Origin: Chloroflexia bacterium | Lineage (GTDB): Bacteria > Chloroflexota > Chloroflexia > Thermomicrobiales > CFX8 | Assembly: GCA_013696045.1 (NCBI GenBank) | Contig: JACCZH010000146.1 | Location: 1-13,511 of the forward strand | DNA: 13,511 nt | Direction of reading: 5' to 3' | Notes under the pieces: model-generated | Seen by the model: the letters and a program-made list of their open reading frames with translations, nothing else | The model's database searches: none | What the model was told of the DNA's origin: nothing | In this document: in pieces, positions 5,914 to 12,004 of the stretch | How positions within the stretch are numbered: position 1 is the stretch's first letter | Layout: each line of letters starts with the position of its first letter | Position numbers and translations under genes: made by a program

Positions 5914-7563
5914 ATGTTGGTGCAAGCATCCGGCCTCACCTATGCCCATGGCGGCAACGAGGTTTTTGGCGGTGTTGATTTTGAAATCGGACCGGGTGAG
6001 AGAATAGCCCTGGTTGGCGAAAACGGCGCGGGAAAGAGCACGCTCTTCCGGCTCATCGCGCGGCAGATAACGCCTGATTCTGGCGAGCTCACCTTCCGGC
6101 GCAACACCATCGTCGGCATGCTCCAGCAGGAGCCACACTTCGCGCCGGGTGTTTCCATCATTGATGCCGTGAAGCAAGCCTCAGCCGCCGCGTCTCAAAT
6201 AGCAATACGAATGCGCGAGCTTGAGACGAGAATGCAGGAGGCCGACGGCGACGAGTTCGACGCAGTCCTCGAAGAATATGCGCGTTGTCAGGAGGAGTTC
6301 GAAGCTCTCGGCGGGTATGGGGCCGATAGCCGCGCAGAGGAGGTTCTGACCGGACTGGGCTTCGGCGAGGAACGCTGGGGCCAGACGGTCTCCAGCCTGA
6401 GCGGTGGAGAAAAGAAGCTCGTAGGGCTGGCGCAACTGCTCCTGCAAGACGTCGACATTCTCTTGCTGGACGAGCCTGACAACCACCTCGACTTCAGCGC
6501 CAAGGACTGGCTTCAGTCCTTCATCAAGGCTCACCGGGGCGCCGTGGGGATCATCTCACACGACCGCTACTTCCTTGACCAGGCCGTAAACCGGCTTTTC
6601 GAGCTAGAGGACGGCGGCATCTTCGCCTATCCGACCGCCTATAGCGGGTTTCTGGTTGCCAAGCAGGAGCGGCTAGAGCGAGAGGCCGCGCTACGCGAGT
6701 TGAGGGAGCGCGAGTTCAAGCAGCTCAAACGTTCGGCTGAGCAGCTCACCGAATGGGCCCGGATGAACCCGAAGTTCGCCAAACGGGCCGGCAACAAACG
6801 CCGCATGCTTGAGATTGAGCGCACCGAGTTGGAAAGCAAACCCAGGCCGATTCTTGAACGACGTCGGATTGATGTCGACTTCCAGACGTCGCGGGGCGGG
6901 CGAATCGTACTGGATCTCAAGGGAGTCGCAAAATCGTTCGAAACACGTCATCTGCTTCTGCCATTCGACGTGATGATCGAGCATGGTGAGTGCGTCGGTA
7001 TCGTCGGCGACAACGGCAGCGGCAAGACAACCCTGTTCCGCATGATCGCCGGCTTCGAAGAGCCAACCGCCGGCGTCATCCGCATGGGGCCGTCCATCCG
7101 CATGGGCTATTACAGCCAGGAACAGGAGACACTGGATCCGAACAAGACGCCACTGGACATTGTCCGTAGCGTCAAAGCGCTCTCCGAGCCCGAGGCGCTT
7201 GGATTCCTGAGCACGCTCATGTTTGACCGCATCGATTCGACCAACGCCGTGAGAAACCTGAGCGGCGGCGAGCGCAGCCGGCTCCAGATCGCGCTTTTGA
7301 TGCTGCAGGAAGCTAACTTCCTGCTGCTCGACGAGCCGACGAATAACCTCGACATCCCATCCTGCGAAGAGCTGGAAGACGCGCTGCTCGATTTCGAGGG
7401 CACAATCGTCACCATCTCGCACGACCGCTACTTCCTGGACAAGCTCGCGACTCGCATTATCGAGCTGGACAACGGCGCCGTGCGCGAGTATCGCGGAGAC
7501 TTCTCTTATTTCAACCGCGAGCGTGGCAATGGAAGTGTGCTGACTCAAACGGCTTCTCGCTGA
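5914..7563 (+). CDS. ABC-F family ATPase (translation factor type)
   Basis: A 549-residue protein with two ABC cassettes and no membrane segment, the ABC-F layout; family members bind the ribosome and act in translation or in resistance to ribosome-targeting antibiotics. Cassette 1: Walker A GENGAGKST (35-43), signature LSGGE (162-166), Walker B with Asp186-Glu187, and a Ser-His-Asp switch (215-217). A charged helical linker (about 244-315, Arg/Glu/Lys-rich) follows. Cassette 2: Walker A GDNGSGKTT (365-373), signature LSGGE (449-453), Walker B Asp473-Glu474, Ser-His-Asp (502-504). The first cassette reads DEPDNHLD where most ABC-Fs read DEPTNHLD. The start at 5914 fits the normal N-terminus of the family, although its Shine-Dalgarno (GGCGGGAA) is only fair; the frame is open back to 5779 but that extension is not family-like. 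The MBL-fold gene follows at once. Whether this is a housekeeping or a resistance type cannot be decided. Confidence 0.93.
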   Translation: MLVQASGLTYAHGGNEVFGGVDFEIGPGERIALVGENGAGKSTLFRLIARQITPDSGELTFRRNTIVGMLQQEPHFAPGVSIIDAVKQASAAASQIAIRMRELETRMQEADGDEFDAVLEEYARCQEEFEALGGYGADSRAEEVLTGLGFGEERWGQTVSSLSGGEKKLVGLAQLLLQDVDILLLDEPDNHLDFSAKDWLQSFIKAHRGAVGIISHDRYFLDQAVNRLFELEDGGIFAYPTAYSGFLVAKQERLEREAALRELREREFKQLKRSAEQLTEWARMNPKFAKRAGNKRRMLEIERTELESKPRPILERRRIDVDFQTSRGGRIVLDLKGVAKSFETRHLLLPFDVMIEHGECVGIVGDNGSGKTTLFRMIAGFEEPTAGVIRMGPSIRMGYYSQEQETLDPNKTPLDIVRSVKALSEPEALGFLSTLMFDRIDSTNAVRNLSGGERSRLQIALLMLQEANFLLLDEPTNNLDIPSCEELEDALLDFEGTIVTISHDRYFLDKLATRIIELDNGAVREYRGDFSYFNRERGNGSVLTQTASR

Positions 7564-7595
7564 TCCCTGTCGCCGTTACAATTGGCGACAGGGAT
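7563..7595 (+). other. Perfect 12-bp hairpin over the ABC-F stop codon
   Basis: ATCCCTGTCGCC (7563-7574) and GGCGACAGGGAT (7584-7595) are exact reverse complements with a nine-base loop. The left arm begins on the last base of the ABC-F stop codon, and the right arm ends one base before the ribosome-binding site (GGAAGAGGGG, 7596-7605) of the MBL-fold gene. No T-tract follows, so a standard intrinsic terminator is unlikely. An RNA processing, stability or translation-insulating structure is more plausible. Confidence 0.75.
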
Positions 7596-7605
7596 GGAAG
7601 AGGGG

Positions 7606-8325
7606 ATGCTGTTGACGGACTCACCACGTTTTGAGATCAAGCGCTTCGTCGGCGGGCCGCTGCTGACGACCTGCTACGCACTGATCGTTCCCGGCAAGGA
7701 ATCAATTATTATTGACGCGCCGCGCGACGCCTGGAAGGGCGCGATCGCCGCCGCCGATGAGCGCAACGCGCCGGTGCAGCTCGCGCTTGCCACGCACGGA
7801 CACTGGGACCATGTGACCGATATGGCGAAAATGCAAGCCATGGGATATCGAACGGCAGGCCATCCCGCCGACTCCGGGCTTTTTGCCAATCCGATGGCCG
7901 GGCGGGCCGGTCTACCGTTCGTTATCGAGCCGGTCCGGATCGACCAAAGGCTGGCCGACGGTGATCATCTTTCGATCGGCGGGGTTGACATTCTCATCCT
8001 GCACACGCCCGGACACACGGCGGGCAGCGTCTGCCTCTGGATCGCCGGCGAGGAGATTCTCTTTACAGGAGACACATTGCTCAAAGGCGGAGCTGGCTAT
8101 CTGGAACGGCCGGAATCAGACGCTCTGGCGCTGGCAACCAGCATCCGACGCCTGGCCGAGTTCCCCAGCGCAACCACGCTCTACCCTGGCCATGGAGCGC
8201 CCACAACAATTGCTGAGGAAACCTGGCTTGAAGACGCCCAGGACCCCGACACCCTGGTCCGCTACTGGAAAGCCGGCCAACGTCGTTGGAAGCCGCCCGG
8301 CGGCGGCATAAATGAAGAGATCTAG
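7606..8325 (+). CDS. MBL-fold metallo-hydrolase (glyoxalase II-like)
   Basis: A 239-residue cytoplasmic metallo-beta-lactamase-fold protein. The complete two-metal site is visible: His64-x-His66-x-Asp68-His69 (THGHWDH), His137 in Thr-Pro-Gly-His-Thr-Ala-Gly-Ser, Asp156 in Phe-Thr-Gly-Asp-Thr, and His196 in Tyr-Pro-Gly-His-Gly. This matches the hydroxyacylglutathione hydrolase-like group, which hydrolyses thioesters, but bacterial members have many substrates and I cannot choose one. Start choice: TTG 7582 and ATG 7594 lie in the loop and stem of the hairpin, whereas ATG 7606 directly follows a purine-rich GGAAGAGGGG site. The first 12 bases of coding sequence otherwise look normal. It probably forms a two-gene operon with the ABC-F gene. 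The tail is Gly/Pro-rich and may be flexible. The next gene is convergent. Confidence 0.88.
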   Translation: MLLTDSPRFEIKRFVGGPLLTTCYALIVPGKESIIIDAPRDAWKGAIAAADERNAPVQLALATHGHWDHVTDMAKMQAMGYRTAGHPADSGLFANPMAGRAGLPFVIEPVRIDQRLADGDHLSIGGVDILILHTPGHTAGSVCLWIAGEEILFTGDTLLKGGAGYLERPESDALALATSIRRLAEFPSATTLYPGHGAPTTIAEETWLEDAQDPDTLVRYWKAGQRRWKPPGGGINEEI

Positions 8326-8333
8326 CGTATCTA

Positions 8334-8426
8334 TCATTCGTAGCGGTGCAATTCATTTCACCTGTCGTCAGACCCAAAGCGCTCTGGGCGGAGAGATGAC
8401 GCAATACATTGCGCCGCTACGGATGA
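8334..8426. repeat. 93-bp foldback element in the convergent gap (MITE-like or structured RNA)
   Basis: The arms 8334-8357 and 8403-8426 match at 20 of 24 positions as inverted repeats; eight consecutive bases CGTAGCGG (8339-8346) pair perfectly with CCGCTACG (8414-8421). Two of the mismatches can form G-U pairs in RNA. Inside, CGCAAT (8400-8405) and ATTGCG (8408-8413) form a second short inverted repeat, and CCCA/TGGG pair around a central loop. The element nearly fills the 118 bases between the MBL-fold gene and the membrane-protein gene, which converge here. It could be a two-way terminator structure, a MITE remnant or an RNA element. There is no T-tract and no clear target duplication. 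Confidence 0.5.
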
Positions 8427-8443
8427 ATATGGTCCCGCTGTAT

Positions 8444-8872
8444 CTATCCGAGCAGCGCTTGAAACGCCCGGATAAAGAAGGCGGCGTGCGCCAGCTGCGC
8501 AACACCGAGAGCGATGGCAGCCGGACGAATGCCTATCCCGCCAATGTTCACGACGTAGACCGGCGCGACCAGCGACCCAACCACTGCAACCTGGGCCAAC
8601 AACGCGCCGACCAGCAAATGTCCCGGCATGGCCGCCGCCAACGCCAGACCGAGAATCATGAGCGTGATCCCGACCGAGAAGGCAATCTCCACGCACATCA
8701 TCCACACCTGCCCCTGCCCGAGTCGCTCGTGGCGAACAGATGCGCCAGCGTGGGCACGGTTCATGGGAACGCTTGGCACGGGACCAACCGAAACGCTAAA
8801 GGCATGAGCCATTGTTCGAAGCGAAAGGAGCGCCAATCCTAATGCCATGGCAAGCGCAACCCAGACGATCAC
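8444..8872 (-). CDS. Four-helix integral membrane protein of unknown function
   Basis: I do not recognise the family. The 142-residue product has four hydrophobic segments at about 2-20, 56-82, 86-108 and 114-135, with a polar loop of about 35 residues (21-55) containing several His and Arg after the first segment. It should sit in the cytoplasmic membrane. A GTG at 8872 is chosen as start because GGAGG is six bases upstream; the longer frame begins with a TTG at 8896 that has no good site and would place this GGAGG inside the gene. The gene is divergent from nadE with a 137-base gap and convergent with the MBL-fold gene. The strong hydrophobic pattern, opposite an unremarkable plus-strand frame, is the main reason to believe it is real. 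Confidence 0.65.
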   Translation of the reverse strand: MIVWVALAMALGLALLSLRTMAHAFSVSVGPVPSVPMNRAHAGASVRHERLGQGQVWMMCVEIAFSVGITLMILGLALAAAMPGHLLVGALLAQVAVVGSLVAPVYVVNIGGIGIRPAAIALGVAQLAHAAFFIRAFQALLG

Positions 8873-8931
8873 CAGTGTCCTCCAACCCCATGCCAACCGG
8901 CAGGTGCTGTAAATACGATCCCCATCTCCCC

Positions 8932-8971
8932 TAAGAGAAGACGCTCCCCAGAGCGATCTTTGTTTCTCTTG
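8932..8971 (+). promoter_or_regulatory. Nested hairpin in the nadE leader
   Basis: Outer arms AAGAGAA (8933-8939) and TTCTCTT (8964-8970) pair perfectly, with a possible extra U-G pair (8932/8971). Inside, CGCTC (8942-8946) and GAGCG (8951-8955) pair across the tetraloop CCCA. The T-rich stretch 8957-8970 follows the inner stem, so on the plus strand the inner hairpin resembles a weak terminator that the outer pairing would compete with. It ends about 39 bases before the nadE start. It may regulate nadE, or simply be a structured part of the divergent promoter region. Confidence 0.4.
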
Positions 8972-9009
8972 CTACTAGAACGAACGAGCGGTAAAAAGGA
9001 TGCGCTTTC

Positions 9010-9849
9010 ATGGTCATCTCGACCGGCGGGGAAATGACCATGATGCGCCTTGACTATCCTCGTGATCTCCTGCACGATTGCCACAACGTTGCCGAGGAAA
9101 CACGCAAGGAGCATCGCATGTCGCTGGCAGACGCCATTGCCACCTGGATCGCCGACCAGATACGCGCCGCTGGACAAACTGGCGCGGTCGTCGGGCTGAG
9201 TGGCGGCATCGACTCGGCCGTTGTGTCGGGCCTTTGCGCTCGCTCCATGGGCAAAGAGAACGTTCTCGGCGTGATTCTGCCCAGTCATTCAACACGACAG
9301 GATGTTGACGACGCCCGGTTGACGGCAGATACCTGGGGCATCTCCGCGACCGAAATAGACCTGTCAGACCTCTACGACCGTTTCCTCGAAGCGCTTCCCC
9401 CTGGAAACGCCCTGGCAAACGCCAACGTCAAGCCGCGGCTGAGGATGATCTGCCTCTACCACCACGCCAACACCCTGCGCCGGCTCGTTGTTGGCACAGG
9501 CAACAAGAGCGAGCTTATGATCGGCTACTTCACGAAGTACGGTGATGGCGGAGTCGATCTCCTGCCAATTGGCTCACTCTACAAGCATCAGGTGCGTGAC
9601 CTCGCCCGGGAGATCGGTGTGCCTGAGCCGATTATCACCAAAGCACCCTCGGCGGGACTCTGGGCCGGCCAGACTGATGAAGACGAGATGGGCATGAGCT
9701 ACGAAGCGCTTGACCAGGCGCTCCAGGCCCTCGAAACTGGCGACACCAGCGGAATCGATGACGCGGTCCTGACGAAGGTTCGCCGCATGGTCGAGACCAC
9801 CGCGCACAAACGCCAGCTGGCGCCAGTGTTTGTTCCGCCGAGCGCCTAA
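9010..9849 (+). CDS. nadE: Ammonia-dependent NAD+ synthetase
   Basis: NadE makes NAD+ from nicotinate adenine dinucleotide, ATP and ammonia, the last step of NAD synthesis, in the cytoplasm. The 279-residue protein has the N-type ATP pyrophosphatase P-loop Ser-Gly-Gly-Ile-Asp-Ser (64-69), Gly-Thr-Gly-Asn-Lys-Ser-Glu (163-169), Gly-Tyr-Phe-Thr-Lys-Tyr-Gly-Asp-Gly (172-180), Leu-Pro-Ile-Gly (185-188), and Pro-Ser-Ala-Gly-Leu-Trp-Ala-Gly-Gln-Thr-Asp-Glu (213-224), all typical of NadE. There is no N-terminal glutaminase domain, so ammonia is the expected nitrogen donor unless a partner supplies it. Start 9010 has AAGGA (8996-9000) nine bases upstream; ATGs at 9034, 9040 and 9043 are alternatives, with GGGGA just before them. 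The stop codon overlaps that of the convergent 97-aa gene by four bases. A nicotinate phosphoribosyltransferase gene lies 2.5 kb away. Confidence 0.93.
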   Translation: MVISTGGEMTMMRLDYPRDLLHDCHNVAEETRKEHRMSLADAIATWIADQIRAAGQTGAVVGLSGGIDSAVVSGLCARSMGKENVLGVILPSHSTRQDVDDARLTADTWGISATEIDLSDLYDRFLEALPPGNALANANVKPRLRMICLYHHANTLRRLVVGTGNKSELMIGYFTKYGDGGVDLLPIGSLYKHQVRDLAREIGVPEPIITKAPSAGLWAGQTDEDEMGMSYEALDQALQALETGDTSGIDDAVLTKVRRMVETTAHKRQLAPVFVPPSA

Positions 9850-10139
9850 CGCTTGCGGGCGCCGCGCCTCAGCAGCTTGTCAAGCCAGGACCGGCGCGGT
9901 AGCGCGGTGATAAACGCCTCAACCTCGCGGTCAAACTCGCGGGTCTCGACGATGACCTCGGTGCGGTCGTCTTCAGTTCGCGACGCCTCAACGGCAACGT
10001 GTCCAACGGGACTCTCAAAGCGAGCTGACAGCATGTCACGCCCGGTCAAGCGCAGGCCATGCCCGGCCGGCCCGAACGTTTCCACGGCCCGGATAATCAC
10101 ATCGGGCCCAGAGGCGTCGGTCAGGCTGCTGTAGCGCAT
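9846..10139 (-). CDS. Conserved-looking 97-aa protein of unknown function
   Basis: I do not recognise a named family. The 97-residue soluble protein has alternating hydrophobic strands, an FGPAGHGL segment near residues 22-29, a Gly-His-Val-Ala-Val strand near 46-50, a Glu/Thr-rich strand with Val-Ile-Val-Glu-Thr-Arg (62-67), and a strongly basic C-terminus (Arg/Lys-rich, last 15 residues). The layout suggests a small alpha/beta domain. The ATG at 10139 is well supported by GGAGG seven to eight bases upstream. Its TAG stop shares four bases with the TAA of nadE (9846-9849, CTAA read both ways). It is the last gene of the minus-strand group that includes the redox genes but is separated from them by a 119-base gap containing a foldback element, so co-transcription is uncertain. 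Confidence 0.65.
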   Translation of the reverse strand: MRYSSLTDASGPDVIIRAVETFGPAGHGLRLTGRDMLSARFESPVGHVAVEASRTEDDRTEVIVETREFDREVEAFITALPRRSWLDKLLRRGARKR

Positions 10140-10156
10140 AGTAGTGCCTCCATACC

Positions 10157-10237
10157 TAGAGCATTTGTCAATACGGTTGGCGCCGGTGTGGCATCTCGAC
10201 CTTGTGGAGATGACACACCGTTATGAAAATTGCTCTA
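10157..10237. repeat. 81-bp foldback element with TA-flanked ends (MITE-like candidate)
   Basis: Arms 10157-10177 and 10217-10237 match as inverted repeats at 17 of 21 positions, beginning TAGAGCA and ending TGCTCTA, so each tip carries a TA dinucleotide as expected for elements of the IS630/Tc1 type. Within it, CGGTGTGGCATCTC (10184-10197) and GAGATGACACACCG (10207-10220) form a second stem with one mismatch and a nine-base loop. The two stems share bases 10217-10220 and so compete. It lies in the gap between the BFD-type gene and the 97-aa gene. A MITE, a terminator or attenuator, or a regulatory RNA fold are all possible. Confidence 0.5.
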
Positions 10238-10258
10238 AAAGCGTCTCAACATTGCCCT

Positions 10259-10555
10259 CTATTCCTCGGCCGCGGCGAGCTGTGCCAGCGGGATCAGCCG
10301 CGCCGGAGGACGCGCTGTCATCGGGGCCAGGTTTTCGAAAGGCTCGCCAGTTGTGGTGTGAATCAGCGCTGCAATCGTGCGAGTGCAGAAGATGCCCTGA
10401 CAGACGCCCATGCCCGCTCGCGTGCGGCGTTTCACGTCGTTGATCGTGTGGGCGCCCTCGGCAATGGCCTGGCGCACATCCGCAGCTCTGATTTCTTCGC
10501 AACGGCAAACCTGCGTCTCGTCCGGCAACCGGGACACCGTCTCGTTGAGATTCAT
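10259..10555 (-). CDS. BFD-type [2Fe-2S]-binding protein, stand-alone
   Basis: A 98-residue protein with the bacterioferritin-associated ferredoxin-like (BFD, Fer2_BFD) cysteine pattern: Cys17-x-Cys19, then Cys52-x4-Cys57 (Val-Cys-Gln-Gly-Ile-Phe-Cys). The helical stretch between them (24-45) and the arginine-rich segment before Cys52 fit the domain. In HcnB and the opine/hydroxyproline dehydrogenase alpha subunits this domain is usually the C-terminal part of the FAD/NAD protein; here it is a separate gene 19 bases after the oxidoreductase, with its own site (AGAGG six bases before the ATG at 10555). The last 25 residues are Ala/Pro-rich and probably flexible. Expected role: electron relay in the same complex. 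Bacterioferritin release, as in true Bfd, is less likely because no bacterioferritin is nearby. Confidence 0.85.
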   Translation of the reverse strand: MNLNETVSRLPDETQVCRCEEIRAADVRQAIAEGAHTINDVKRRTRAGMGVCQGIFCTRTIAALIHTTTGEPFENLAPMTARPPARLIPLAQLAAAEE

Positions 10556-10574
10556 GTCGTACCTCTTTTCGCGG

Positions 10575-11516
10575 CTAAGACGCAGCAGCAGCGGGTCGCA
10601 AGCGGCTCAGCTCGGCTGCTCGCTCCACGGAGCGCGTTTCGGATAATTGCTCCAATGCCTGCTCCAGATCATCGCCTTCTACGGCTGCCTCAGCGGCGAC
10701 CCGGCCTTCGGCGCTTGCTTCAGCCGTCGAGCAAAGCCCGCCAGCGTCGCCGACGACATAGACACCCGGCGACGTTGTTTCGAGCGTTGCGCTACGCAAC
10801 GGCACATGCATCCCGGAAAGCTCCGAGTAACCAGTCTGGGCCAGCGCCTGCAACGGCAATGCCGGATCGGGTTGCGAGCCAAAGACGGTCACAAGTGCAT
10901 CGATGTTGATGCGCTCGCCGCCTTGCGTCACCCATTCGACCACCCCTTCCCCTCCTGCTCCAAATCGAGCGAGATCGGAGAAATGAGCGACGACTTCGGC
11001 GCCGGCTGTCTCGATCGCCTCACGCACTTCCGCTGCTTCCGGTCCATTGCCGACCAGCGCAACCCGCCGCCCAGGCAACACACGATGGACGTTGATTGCG
11101 ATCAACGCCGCCCGCGCTGTCATCACCCCGGCCAGTTCCCAGCCGGGGAAGGGCACACACGCATCAGTTGATCCGGACGCGACAATAACCTTGTCTGCCT
11201 TGAGCTGATACGACGACTCGGGGTTCACAACGCCGAGAACATTGTCCTCAAACAACCCCCAGGCCGTGGAATGCAGTTGGACATTCACTCCGGAGTCGTA
11301 GAGTACGTTCCAGCCCATCTCAGCAACCTCAAATCCGCGTCTGCCGTCGAGCTGCGGCGGAAGGCCGCGCTGAACCGACAGCGTCCAGCGCAGGTAGCCG
11401 CCAATGGCGCTCTGCTCGTCGATCAGCGTTACACTCGCGCCCCGGTTGCGCGCGGTGAACGCCGCGCTAACCCCAGCCGGACCTCCGCCGATAACGACGA
11501 TTTCATCCGTGCGCAT
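10575..11516 (-). CDS. FAD/NAD(P)-binding oxidoreductase, HcnB/OoxA-alpha-like without its BFD tail
   Basis: A 313-residue flavoprotein of the pyridine-nucleotide disulphide-oxidoreductase type. Residues 8-15 carry the FAD-binding Gly-Gly-Gly-Pro-Ala-Gly, followed by Asp33-Glu34 at the end of strand 2. Residues 154-161 carry a second Rossmann motif (Gly-Asn-Gly-Pro-Glu-Ala), and Val-Val-Gly-Asp-Ala-Gly-Gly (254-260) is the C-terminal FAD motif. HcnB-type subunits are about 450-480 residues and end in a BFD domain; here the protein stops before it. The GTG at 11519 overlaps the upstream stop by four bases; I prefer the ATG at 11516, one base of overlap (TGATG), with AGGAG eight bases upstream. 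Translational coupling with the HcnA-like gene is therefore likely. The residue after the second Rossmann glycines gives no safe choice between NAD and NADP. No catalytic beta subunit follows. Confidence 0.85.
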   Translation of the reverse strand: MRTDEIVVIGGGPAGVSAAFTARNRGASVTLIDEQSAIGGYLRWTLSVQRGLPPQLDGRRGFEVAEMGWNVLYDSGVNVQLHSTAWGLFEDNVLGVVNPESSYQLKADKVIVASGSTDACVPFPGWELAGVMTARAALIAINVHRVLPGRRVALVGNGPEAAEVREAIETAGAEVVAHFSDLARFGAGGEGVVEWVTQGGERINIDALVTVFGSQPDPALPLQALAQTGYSELSGMHVPLRSATLETTSPGVYVVGDAGGLCSTAEASAEGRVAAEAAVEGDDLEQALEQLSETRSVERAAELSRLRPAAAAS

Positions 11517-11857
11517 CACTCGTTCTCCTGCCAGCTACCGAGCCCTTGCTGGGTACGGACAACCATGCCCGGCCGTAGGGGCGTGGTACACGTCATCACA
11601 TTCAGCTCACCGTCCACCGTCATCGCGCAATCGGGGCAACGGCCTACACCACAGAAGTAGCCACGGTGTGCGCCTGAGTGCGGCATCGTCCGTGAGGTCC
11701 GGATGCCGTTGGCAAGCAGCGTCATCGCGATCGGCTCGCCAATAATCCCGTAGAACTCGTTGCCGTCAACAATGACTCTGGTAGTCTCGCCGTCCGGAGC
11801 GTCGCCTAGGAACGGATGCCGCTTAATCCTGTTCGCGCCGGTTTTATCCTCTGCCAT
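11516..11857 (-). CDS. [2Fe-2S] ferredoxin-like subunit (HcnA / opine oxidase gamma type)
   Basis: A 113-residue protein with a plant-type [2Fe-2S] beta-grasp pattern: Cys69-x4-Cys74-x2-Cys77 and Cys90 (Phe-Cys-Gly-Val-Gly-Arg-Cys-Pro-Asp-Cys, then Met-Thr-Cys). This matches HcnA and the gamma subunits of D-hydroxyproline dehydrogenase and opine oxidase, which pass electrons within a heterotrimer. The product is slightly longer than most because of a polar N-terminal extension (1-25). The ATG at 11857 has GAGGAG about seven bases upstream. It is the first gene of a tight minus-strand group (one-to-four-base overlap with the oxidoreductase). A ferredoxin gene starts 147 bases away on the other strand. 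The missing partner is the amine-oxidising FAD subunit, so the substrate is not known and cyanide synthesis should not be assumed. Confidence 0.85.
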   Translation of the reverse strand: MAEDKTGANRIKRHPFLGDAPDGETTRVIVDGNEFYGIIGEPIAMTLLANGIRTSRTMPHSGAHRGYFCGVGRCPDCAMTVDGELNVMTCTTPLRPGMVVRTQQGLGSWQENE

Positions 11858-11970
11858 TGTGGTCTCCTCTCGATTTTCGTCAACAGATCATCGCAACGCG
11901 GGCACGGCGCGTCAAGAAGTCGAGATGGCAAAGTCCGAATCTGCCAATTGTGGTAGATATTGAGGAGTGT

Positions 11971-11985
11971 CCGGCTGGGGGCCGG
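11971..11985 (+). promoter_or_regulatory. Short GC hairpin in the ferredoxin leader
   Basis: CCGGC (11971-11975) and GCCGG (11981-11985) pair across the loop TGGGG, 6 bases before the purine-rich ribosome-binding region of the ferredoxin gene. It may influence translation or be incidental in GC-rich DNA. Confidence 0.25.
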
Positions 11986-12004
11986 CAACAGAGAAAGGTT
12001 CAAC

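Noticed and set aside
6691..7548. 285-aa open frame on the minus strand
   Set aside because: Fully antisense to the second ABC-F cassette, which has all its motifs; no recognisable domain.
10223..10909. 228-aa open frame on the plus strand
   Set aside because: Arg/Ala/His-rich shadow of the BFD and oxidoreductase genes, whose cysteine and Rossmann motifs are intact on the other strand.
10259..11857. Hydrogen cyanide synthase (hcnABC)
   Set aside because: Only the HcnA-like and split HcnB-like parts are present; the HcnC amine oxidase is missing and many dehydrogenases share these subunits.
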